DNA from: Branchipolynoe longqiensis
Taxonomy: Eukaryota > Annelida > Polychaeta > Phyllodocida > Polynoidae
Length of the DNA stretch: 64,000 nucleotides
Assembly: GCA_030323885.1 (NCBI GenBank)
Contig: CM059190.1
Coordinates: 90,239,989-90,303,988, forward strand
Reading direction: 5' to 3'
Every line of letters starts with the position of its first letter. The first letter of the stretch is position 1. The position numbers and the translations under genes are program-made. The notes below the pieces were generated by a model. It had not been told where the DNA came from. It was given only the letters and a program-made list of their open reading frames with translations, and did no database searches. Shown here piece by piece: positions 52,939 to 61,929 of the stretch.

Positions 52939-53672
52939 GTGGTTCTCTCCAGTTAATTGCCATTATAGATGCGATGACCGAAGTCAATTGTTTATATATC
53001 TGTGGTTCTCTCCAGTTAATTTCCATTATAGATGCGATGACCGAAGTCAACCGTTTATTTAGCTGTGGTTCTCTCCAGTCAATTGCCATTATGGATGCGA
53101 CTACCAAAGTCAATCGTTTATATATGTGTGGTTCTCTCCTGTCAATTGCCATTATGGATGCGATGACCGAAGTCAGTCGTTTATAATTATATATCTGTGG
53201 TTCTCTCCAGTCAATTGCCATTACGGATGCAATGACCAAAGTCAATCGTTTATATATTGGTGGTTCTCTCGAGTCAATTGCCATTATGGATGCGATGACC
53301 GAAGTCAATTGTTTATATATCTGTGGTTCTCTCCAGTTAATTGCCATTATAGATGCGATGACCAAAGTCAAACAGTTTATATATCTGTGGTTCTCTCCAG
53401 TCAATTGCCATTATGGCTGTGGTGACCGAAGTCAGTCGTTTATATATCTGTGGTTCTCTCCAGTCAATTGCCATTATGGATGTGGTGACCAAAGTCAATC
53501 GGTTATATATGTGTGGTTCTCTCCAGTCAATTGCCATTATGGATGTGATGACCGAAGTCAATCGTTTATATATCAGTGGTTCTCTGCAGTCAATTGCCTT
53601 TATGGATGCAATGACCGAAGTCAATCGTTTATATATATATGTGGTTCTCTCCAGTCAATTGCGATTCGGATT
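52939..53672. repeat. 63-bp tandem array, 12 copies
   Basis: The unit begins GTGGTTCTCTCCAGTCAATT, then GCCATTATGGATGCGATGAC, CGAAGTCAATCGTTTATATA. Copies start at 52939, 53002, 53065, 53128, 53197, 53260, 53323, 53387, 53450, 53513, 53576 and 53641. Small indels (AATTATAT, AACAG) break the period three times. The period is a multiple of three, so repeated peptides appear in several frames on both strands. There is no independent sign of a protein. Confidence 0.96.
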
Positions 53673-53945
53673 CGATGCTTATGAGCTAAACAGGTATTCT
53701 ATTAATGTGTAGTGTGACATTCGGTATGTGGCATGCAATATGCAATATTAATGTGACATGCGACATGCAACATGTGACATATTACATGCTGATTACCATA
53801 TCCGATGTTCAACATTAGCATCATAATTATTATGGTATGCTCCATCCAAATTCATCCGTGAAAGCATATGGATCACAACAAAACATAATTCAATTTTACG
53901 TCAACCCAGATCCCTGCCAACGTGCACGTTCTCACAAACTCATAT

Positions 53946-54937
53946 GCCCCGGTCACATGTAGTGGACATAGTTGAACATAGGTGAACGTAGTGGAGGCCA
54001 ACGTGGGTCAAATGTGGTGTAAGTACGTTAAACTACCTTGAAATATGTTAAGGTACGGCAGGTTTTGGTACAGATAAATAGGATACGGCATCTATAAATA
54101 TGTTATGGTACGGATGGTGGTACGTTCAACTACGTTCAACTACATTCAACTATGTTCAACTACCTTCAACTACCTTCAACTACGGTATCCTCCACAACGT
54201 TCACCTACATCCACTAATGGCTATGTGACCAGGGCTTTGTCCAAGTATGCTAGAGGATGCTAGAGTAGCTAAAGTATGCTAGAGTACACTAGAACATGCT
54301 AGAGTACGCTAGAGTATGCTAGAGTATGTTAGCATCATGAATGCAAATTCAGCCCCCTAACATAACGCTCTTTTGAACATGTCCAAAGATTAAATCGGAA
54401 CTCATGGCCCACCCACGTTATTACCAAGTTAGCATGCCGGAGAAGTATGGATGGTGGTACGTTCAACTACGTTCAACTATGTTCATCTCCGTTTAACTAC
54501 GTTCAACTACGTTCAACCACGTTCAACCACGTTCAACCACGTTCAACCACGTTCAACCACGTTCAACTACGTTCAACTATGCTCAACTATGCTAAACTAT
54601 GCTCAACTACGTTAGCCTCAACTATGTCCCCTAACGTGTATGTGACCGGGCCTATAGACGAGTAAGTCCAATAGCGTTATAAAAGACTCAACCATCAGCC
54701 CCTAAAGTAGCACTCTTTTGAACATGTCCATAAATTAAATCAGAACTCATGGCCTACCCACATTATTACCAAGTTAGCATGATGGAGAAGTACGGATGCT
54801 GGTACGTCCAACTACGTTCAACTATGTTCAACTACGTTCAACTATGTTCAACTACGTTCAACTATGCTCAACTATGCTCAACTACGTTAGCCTCTACTAC
54901 GTTCAACTATGTCCCCTAACGTGTATGTGACCGGGCC
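53946..54937. mobile_element. GTCACA-TIR element 4 (TTCAACTACG interior), right part duplicated
   Basis: The left end GCCCCGGTCACATGTAGTGG; right ends GTGTATGTGACCGGGCC occur twice, at 54636-54652 and 54921-54937, each followed by TAT. TAT also precedes the left end (53943-53945). The piece 54653-54937 repeats about 54340-54652 in shortened form. The interior is TTCAACTACG, GTTCAACCACG and TATGCTAGAG runs. TTTTGAACATGTCC words lie at 54371 and 54716, each in one repeat unit. It is related to the element at 10.1-10.6 kb. Confidence 0.85.
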
Positions 54938-55027
54938 TATAGAATCACCCTCATAAACTCAGATATGTTTGGAGTCACAAGACATGTCACATTTTGCATG
55001 TCAAATTGTAAAATTGGACACGGTTAA

Positions 55028-55946
55028 TGGTGCTGTCACATTACGTTTCTCACCAACGCGCTGCCAACGCGCAAAATATTTTCAATGCGTTGAGAAACGT
55101 CCAACTTTTCGGCGTGTTGGGAGAAAACTCGACGTCACTGCAGCATGTTAGTAGCGTGTTAGTAGCATGCGGCCAACGGGTTTCGACGTGCGGCGGAACA
55201 AAAAATAAATAAAATGCCGCTTGACCTAATTTACTCCCGCATCTGTCGGCGCGGCTCAACGTTCTGCCAGCAGGTTATCAGCATGTTATCAGCGTGTCGA
55301 CAGCACGTTAATCAGCGTCGGCGGGTTCCCAGCGTCTTATCAGCGTCTTATCAGCGTGTTGTCGGCGAGCCGTCGGCGCGTTGACGGCGTGTTGTCGGCG
55401 CCCTGTCGGCGCGTTGACGGTGTGGGGTGGTGCGTCATTTAAGGTGCGTAGATAAGGCGTCCAGCAACACGACCAGATGCGCCAGCAACACATCCAACGC
55501 GTCGAGAAACGCTGGAGCAACGCCAATAGCGCGCCCGCTACCCGTCGATGGGACGTTACCGACGCGTTGACGGAACGCTCGCAGTTTGGCGAAAAAAATG
55601 CCAACGTTAATCGACGTTGATCAATGTTCTACCAGCGTGCCGCCAACGCGCTGATAACGGGTATCGACGTGTTGGTAACGCGCCCGTAACGCGCCATCCA
55701 ACACATTGACCCACGTTGTGGCGCGTCAAAAGTTTTGTGCAAGCGCAAAACGATCGGCGCGAGCCAGCGTGCCGCCCAGAACGCCGCTGTCACTCAAAGT
55801 GTTCCGACGTGTACCGATGCGCCGTTAACGCATTCGTAACGCGCCGGTAACGCATCCTGATGCGTGCCAGCGTTTTGCCCAAAAAGACGACACGTCGGCA
55901 CGCGTCGACGCGCGTTGGTGAAAAACGTTGTAATTTGACAGCACCA
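55028..55946. mobile_element. GTCACA-TIR element 5 (GCGTTG/CGTCGG interior, 919 bp)
   Basis: The left end TGGTGCTGTCACATTACG and the complement of the right end TGGTGCTGTCAAATTACAAC. TAA flanks both (55025-55027 and 55947-55949). The interior is CpG-rich: CAACGCG, GCGTGTT, GTCGGCGCG, TTATCAGCGT. GTTTTGTGCAAGCGCAAAAC lies at 55732-55751, about 205 bp from the right end. No open frame resembles a transposase. Confidence 0.88.
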
Positions 55947-56304
55947 TAAGAGTTCACTGCCTACACACATCCTCTTATGGGTTCTAGGTATTTATGACTG
56001 CAACAACTGATTCACCCCTTCTCATCCCAACATCTACTAGCTGTCTTTCATATATTTCTACAAATATATAGTTATAACTATTTTTATCCTAAAGTGTCCC
56101 CATCTGTAAGCTACTTTGAACTTTTTGTAACTAGGTACCGGCAGTCATTTTTTATATCTTTAAATTGGGAAGTTAACTTAACCCATTCGTTTAACTATAT
56201 TGTTCAGATATGTGTTCCTATATATATGTACATATTCTTTCATACATATCATATAACCTACATGAAATGCACATAATTGTAGAAAATAGTATGTTATCTC
56301 CTTA

Positions 56305-56990
56305 TACCCCTGTCACACTACGACGTAACGAGCCAACGTGAGCCTAACGTGGTCATTTTTCGTCATTACGTTGGGGTACGTCATGATGACGTCATAATGA
56401 CGTTAGAATGACGTCGAGCTACGTCACATTACGTCGTGTTACGTCGAGTTACGTCAAGGTTTTGGACATGTTCAAAACTTTCCACGTAGCTCGAACGTAA
56501 GGGTTTACGTTCGCCGTACGTTCTGTTCACGTTCAGTGAACGTCAATGACGTTAAACGGACGTTATTCCAACGCTGCTCACTACGTTCAACTACGTTCCA
56601 CTACGTTCCACTACGTTAACGTTGACCCACATTAAACCGACTGCAAATGCCTACGAGGCTTAATGGGAACGTCAGGAGAACGTCAGGAGAACGTCAGGAG
56701 AACGTCAGGAGAACGTGCATTCAACGTACGTTCAACGTATCATGACGTGGCTAACGTCACGTAACGTTCTTCTGGCGATGGAATAACGTTCATAACGTTC
56801 CGTGAACGTAGTGACGTTGTCCTCTCTCGTTGAATGACGGTATCACTACGCTTTACCGACGTTACGTTCTCGTCCACTACGTTGCATCCACGTTCAACTT
56901 CTGCCCAAATTTGCATACTACGCCGAGAAGTTCAACGTTCTTCACGTTCTCCCTACGCTGACGTCATTACGTTCTAGTGTGACAGGGCCA
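56305..56990. mobile_element. GTCACA-TIR element 6 (686 bp, ACGTC interior, TTA duplication)
   Basis: The left end TACCCCTGTCACACTACGAC and the complement of the right end TGGCCCTGTCACACTAGAAC. TTA flanks both (56302-56304 and 56991-56993). It is collinear with element 3 over the whole length. TTTTGGACATGTTCAAAA lies at 56460-56477, about 164 bp from the left end; GGAGAACGTCA is repeated four times. Confidence 0.92.
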
Positions 56991-57099
56991 TTAGTGAGTG
57001 CACCCCAAAAGTCTTTCCAAATCTACTCACCAGACCCCGCCACCGTCTCTCTAAGTAATATTAATCCGGGCGTGGGAGTCTGTGCATCATCAGTGCTTC

Positions 57100-57262
57100 A
57101 ACCAGGTAGGGACCACCACTTAATTGTCCAGCTGTCTCAGTTTCTCAAGGCGCATCGATAAACCAAGACAGTTTTCATATAAAAACAAATAGGTGTGACC
57201 TGATAGTCTACAACTGGTTTAATATTGCATATAGAACCTAACAAAATATGTCGCTTGAAAGG
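57100..57262 (+). repeat. Dispersed repeat, copy 2 (paired with 9209-9370)
   Basis: GTCTCAGTTTCTCAAGGCG, AGTTTTCATATAAAAACAAA, GTGTGACCTGATAGTCTACA and GAACCTAACAAAATATG in the same order as at 9.2 kb. Confidence 0.75.
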
Positions 57263-57535
57263 ATTTAAACAGCTTTTTTGCATTTTTTATGACGTTTTAA
57301 TATTCTCATGAATATTATGTCCATAATATTCAATTGAAGCTACATTAAAATAAAGAAATTGTATTTTGCCTGCAACATTGTGATGCGTGTATTATAGAAT
57401 TCGTCATTTTTACTGGGGAACCACCAAGATCTGTTCTAATAATCACTTGTCATAGGAGGACGATACACGCTTAGAGAAACCGCGACAGCTTGAAAACCCA
57501 GTGGCTTCCCATACCTGTCAACAAGTTCCTTCTTC

Positions 57536-58086
57536 AGCCCCAGTCACACCTACCCGGATCAGGGGCCGGACGAGCCCCGGACCGTCATCTGACATGGTCC
57601 GTGGCGATCTGGCGTGATCCGTGACTCATCCGTGGCTGGTCCTTGGTGATCCTTGGTGATCCTTGGTGATCCGTGGCTGGTCCGGCCTCATCTGGGATCG
57701 GCCCCGGATGTTTTTAAATGTTTAAAACATCCGGGGTGATCCGGGGCGATCCGGGGAATATTGCAATCTGGGGTTAACCAGCATCATCTGTGTGTGATCC
57801 GTGACTCATCCGGGTTGTCCGGGGGTCGTCCCTGTCTTGTCCGGGGCAGTCGGGGTCATTTTATACTCCAGGAGTAGTCCGGGGGTTGTCCGGGGGTCGT
57901 CCGGGGGTTGTCCGGGGCTGATCCGGGACTAATCCGTGGCTGTGGACCGTGGCTCATCCGGGCAGGTCTGACAGCGAGGCAAAAACGACAAAAAATAGCG
58001 ATTTTATCCGGGGTGGTCCGGGGAAGTGGTCCGGGGGTGGTCCGGCTAAAGATCCGGGGCTCGTCCGGGTATGTGTGACTGGGGCT
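57536..58086. mobile_element. GTCACA-TIR element 7 (ATCCGG/TCCGGGG interior, 551 bp)
   Basis: The left end AGCCCCAGTCACACCTACCC and the complement of the right end AGCCCCAGTCACACATACCC differ at one base. The flanks are TTC and TTA, so the duplication has one change. The interior is made of GATCCGGGGC, GTCCGGGGGT and TCCTTGGTGA runs. A long palindrome, CCCCGGATGTTTTT and AAAACATCCGGGG around AAATGTTT (57702-57736), is centred about 183 bp from the left end. Confidence 0.9.
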
Positions 58087-58144
58087 TTAGACATGGCACA
58101 TGACACACGTCTGAATCACGTACTAACAATAGCCTACTCCTTAA

Positions 58145-58716
58145 AGGCCCTGTCACACTACGATGCTTCTCCCGGCGACCCGTCATCGTTAAAAATAAAA
58201 TCTTGCGCGTCGAGAAACGTCCAACTTTTCGGCGGTTTGGGGAAAAAGATCGGCGTCAGCGCGGCGCATTATGCGCAAGCGGCCAACGTGTGTTGACGCG
58301 TTGGGGAAAAAAAAAAGAAGAAGTTTGGCGTGTCGTCTTCATCTAACCTTAAATGTTGCTAGGGCGTAAAACAAAAACTCCCCAGTTTGCCGCAACGTGT
58401 GGACACGACCCGCCCGTGCGCACGCCGTCTGCCTAGCATTCCCATAACGTTATTCCGGCGCGTCCAACGGAACTCGACGTCCTTACCCATATATTTTGCG
58501 CGCGCTGGCGGTCGTTGTTTTTTTTTTAACATGCTTAAAATCTTGGGCGACAGGGAACGCGCGCCGGCGTTTTGCGCCAACCATCAACGTCAAGGATAGT
58601 GTACCGACGCGTGCATAACGCGCCCCCACCGTGTCTTGATATTTCACCCATTTTCGCTCAAAAACACCACACGTCGCCGGATCGCCGGCGAGAAGTGTCG
58701 TAGTGTGACAGGGCCT
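58145..58716. mobile_element. GTCACA-TIR element 8 (CpG-rich, 572 bp, TAA duplication)
   Basis: The left end AGGCCCTGTCACACTACGAT and the complement of the right end AGGCCCTGTCACACTACGAC; the similarity continues inward as CTTCTCCCGG versus CTTCTCGCCGG. TAA flanks both (58142-58144 and 58717-58719). TTTTAACATGCTTAAAA lies at 58524-58540, about 184 bp from the right end. A SINE A tail fragment (58336-58378) is inserted inside. Confidence 0.9.
58336..58378 (+). mobile_element. SINE family A tail fragment inside TIR element 8
   Basis: CTAACCTTAAATGTTGCTAG, GGCGTAAAAC and AAAAAC only, surrounded by element 8 sequence. Confidence 0.7.
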
Positions 58717-58779
58717 TAAGTCTAACATAGATATACCTGTAACAACGAGGGAACAAGGGCTAGATGGGGTCTTTACAGA

Positions 58780-58830
58780 ATGTCAAATGTTGCATGTCAC
58801 ATATCGCATGTCACATGTCCCATAAATATT
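58780..58830. repeat. CATGTCACAT-type short repeat
   Basis: GTTGCATGTCACATATCGCA and TGTCACATGTCCCATA; the same words as in the larger array at 59.1 kb. Confidence 0.7.
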
Positions 58831-59124
58831 GTACTCCGAATGACAACACAAGACCAGGGTAGACTGAGAGAGTATGTATCTATGTCAAGGACATAAATTA
58901 GCCTTACCTAACCATACAAAAGGAACAATTCAGTTGAAGTGCGTTGAATTCACAGCGCCGTCGGTGGCCACCAACAGACGATGGCGCCACAATCGTTCCC
59001 TACCGGAGCGAATATAGTGTTTGCTGCTATTGGTCCTTAACAAATAACACATATTACTTCAATATTTAATCCTAGGAGCCATGTCTCCTGCCTTCTCCGT
59101 GTATTTATATTTGCATAATGAAGT

Positions 59125-59325
59125 ATACATCACATAACATGTCACATGGCGCATATTGCACATCACATATCACGTGTGGCACGTCACATATCACATATCA
59201 TATGTTGCATGCCACATATCACACATCACAGAGTGCATATTGTATGCCACAAGTTGCATGTCACATGTCACATGTTGCATGTCACATATCACATGTCACA
59301 TGTTCCATGTCGCATGTTGCATGAA
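59125..59325. repeat. Degenerate CATGTCACATATCACATGT array (about 200 bp)
   Basis: A run of CACATATCAC, CATGTTGCATG and CATGTCACAT words with an irregular period near 7-14 bp. Each word is nearly self-complementary, so both strands look alike. Similar short runs lie at 53715-53795 and 58780-58830. Confidence 0.85.
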
Positions 59326-59464
59326 TGATGTCTGTGGTATAATATAATATCTCAGCTCATTTTCACTAAATAGCCTATCCTTCACTGAACTATCATTGAA
59401 GCCACAGAACACTACGCTATCCCGATGAAGTGATTGTTCCAACTACTTTAATCAATGTATGTGT

Positions 59465-59875
59465 TCCTGAGAGACAGAGAGAGAGGGGGGAGAGAGAGAA
59501 AGAGAGAGAGAAAGAAAGAGAGAAAGAGAGAGACAAAGAGAGAGAAAAAGAAAACGAGAGAAGGAGAGAGAAAGAAAGAGAGCAAGACAGAGAGAAAGAG
59601 AGAGAAAGATAGAGCAAAAGAGAGAGAAAGAAAGAGAGAAAGAGAAAGAGACAGTGAGAAAGAGAAAGAGAGAAAGAAGAGAGAGAGTGAGAAAGAGAAA
59701 GAGAGACAGAAAGAGAGAGACAGAGAGAGAAAGAGAGAGATACAGAGAGAGAGAAAGAGAAGAGAGAGAAAGAGTAGGAGAGACAAAGAAAGAGAGAAAG
59801 AAAGAGAAAGAAAAAGAAAGAGAGAAAGAGAGAAATAACGAGAGAGAAAGAGAGAGAAAGAGAGAGAGAGGGAAA

Positions 59876-59907
<32 letters not shown>

Positions 59908-59970
59908 AAGAAAGAGAGAGTGAGAAAGGGAGAGAAAGAAGGAGATAGAAAGAGAGCGAGACAGGAGAGA
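59465..59970. repeat. (GAGAGAAA)n purine tract, about 500 bp
   Basis: The plus strand is almost purely G/A (AGAGAGAAAGAGAGAGAAAG) with rare C or T. Such polypurine tracts can form triplex DNA. Lys/Arg/Glu-rich frames on this strand and Ser/Leu frames on the other are artefacts. Confidence 0.96.
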
Positions 59971-59974
59971 TTCA

Positions 59975-60800
59975 GGCAGTGACGTCCTCAGTTTCAGGTT
60001 GCAGTAAGGTACGACAGCGCTCACCCCCCAGTAAGAGGGTGGGTGGGGAAAAGTTGTGTACAGTAGCGTGTGCCGAGGCAGAGTGACTGTAAGGGGAGCT
60101 GAGAAAAGCGAGGAAGACAGAAATAGCAGTGTAGACAGAAATAGACATTGCCTCGCTCGTAAATTAGCCACGTTAGCCTCGGCCAACATGCATAATTTGA
60201 AAAGTTGTCTCATTTTGTTTTAAATCAAAATAAGAGAGTGACATATTTTTGTTCAACTCTGACGTAAGCAGAACATCGAAATCTTCATATGAACATGGAT
60301 TCTGTTATTTGGAATGTTTTCTCCTGTTATTTGGAATGTTTTCATTTTCGGTTTGTATGTCACAAATGTGGTACACATTTGTCTGAGAACGACCCATTTA
60401 CACACCATAGTCTTCAATTGATTTTCAACGATTCGATTCTATGGGCTTCTTCCTTAATTGTGATATCATTATTGTGCTACCATAGCTAGACCTTCCTGTA
60501 TCTCCCCCTCCCTCTGTAGTTCCAGTTATCCCCACCTTGAGGCGCTTCACATCAGTGCACAATGCCCACTTCCGGTGTGCCATCAGGTCTGTCTCCACTT
60601 GTCGATATCTAACACCTATAGCCGCGTTATAAATATATAACAGCGGCCGGAAGTGACGTCATATAATCAACTGTCATAGGGGCCTTCAGAAACTCTGCCC
60701 CCAGCACGGCCTAGCTGGAATATTCCTCATGGAGTTCCAGCTACTTCCGCTGCCCAGAGTTATATATCACTTCTACAAAATATATCATGATATTCCTCCC
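59975..60800. other. No recognisable gene
   Basis: A 66-codon frame (60289-60489) contains a CHKCGTHL word but no second metal-binding pair. A short direct duplication, CTGTTATTTGGAATGTTTTC, lies at 60301-60342. Nothing else was recognised. Confidence 0.45.
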
Positions 60801-60807
60801 GAAATTG

Positions 60808-61136
60808 ACCGGGCGGGGTAGCCGAATCAGTAGAGCACAGGCCTCGTGTCCGGGAGACCGGGAGTTCGGTTCCCGGTCGAGTCAAACCAGTGACTTATCA
60901 AATTGATACTTGCCACTTTCTAGCCTGGCGCTCATCATCAATAGGATAAGGGCAAGGACTGGTTTGCTCAGTGTCAGGATCATGTGACTGAGTGGGGTAT
61001 CAGATCATAGTGTCAGTGGCCTGATTTCCCAGTGGTGCAGCACTATAAAGTCCCCATGAGTGCTCACTGTCACAAGTCGCTACCCGTCCTGATATGACCT
61101 TAGATGTTGCCAGGATGTAAAACTTCAACAACCAAC
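60808..61136 (+). mobile_element. SINE family A, full length
   Basis: Head GGGGTAGCCGAATCAGTAGA, box B GGTTCCCGGTCGAGTC, a complete body and the tail ACCTTAGATGTTGCCAGGAT ending CAACAACCAACG. Confidence 0.92.
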
Positions 61137-61362
61137 GAATGTGACATACCTAAAATATGCTATAATTAAGTAGCAATTAATTAGTTAATTGGGAGGGGGG
61201 GTAACTAGTTTACAACACTGATGACATGGTACGCTGATTCACTTTTATCAGTAGGCCTCACATTGACACCACTCTGGTCTATGGCATACGCCATAATGAG
61301 TTGTGACAGTCGGCATTAGACATGTGACTGATGCCAGCATTATCTGTCACAGATGTCACTAT

Positions 61363-61923
61363 AGCCGTGTTCAGACCTCGGCGTTAGGTCACCTCATCTA
61401 AGTCGGCTCACATTAGCTGTGTGAACCCGATTCTGAGGCGGATTAAGGCTGAGTCACCTCATCTAGTTCGCCTCATCTAGTTCGCATCGCGAGGTGGTTT
61501 AAAAGAGGCGAACTAGCTTAAGTCAGCCCATATTGCCTGTGTGGACAGTCGCGGTTTAGATGAAGCGGATTAAGAATGTCACAGTCGAGACCTAAGTTTG
61601 TTGACTTTCCGGTAAATTTGCTGTATGAAACTGCTAGCTCTGCACAGATATTTTTTTCATCATTTATTTTTAGGGTTTCACTGCCCAGCAGAAGTTTTGA
61701 CCGTTCCAAACCAATACGATTCAGTCATTACATATCTAGGTCGAACCCACACTCTCTCGTGCCGGCGTCGATGAACCCAAAATGGCGCTGGTTAGTCTGG
61801 ACTTGCTCATGCGCAGATATTGATTTCCGCCTTAATCCGCTCCGTGTGTGGACACGACACTAGTTCGCCTCATCTAGTTTGCCTTATCTAGTTCGGCCTA
61901 AAGTTGTGGGTGTGAACACGGCT
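61363..61923. mobile_element. TIR element 9 (AGCCGTGTTCAGACC termini, TTCGCCTCATCTAG interior)
   Basis: The left end AGCCGTGTTCAGACC and the complement of the right end AGCCGTGTTCACACCCAC; TAT flanks both (61360-61362 and 61924-61926). The interior near both ends repeats CACCTCATCTAGTTCGCC, with long imperfect inverted similarity, while the middle (61580-61780) is different sequence. It has the same layout and duplication type as elements 1-8, but the terminal core is GTTCACAC rather than GTCACAC and I do not see the central palindrome. Confidence 0.82.
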
Positions 61924-61929
61924 TATGAC

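Noticed and set aside
52790..53712. Repeated peptide frames of 130-204 codons on both strands
   Set aside because: 63-bp tandem array; the period is a multiple of three, so frames persist without selection.
59448..60213. Ser/Leu-rich and Lys/Arg/Glu-rich frames
   Set aside because: Two-strand reading of a (GAGAGAAA)n tract.
60289..60489. Zinc-finger-like CHKCGTHL frame
   Set aside because: Only one Cys pair and no partner ligands; likely chance.
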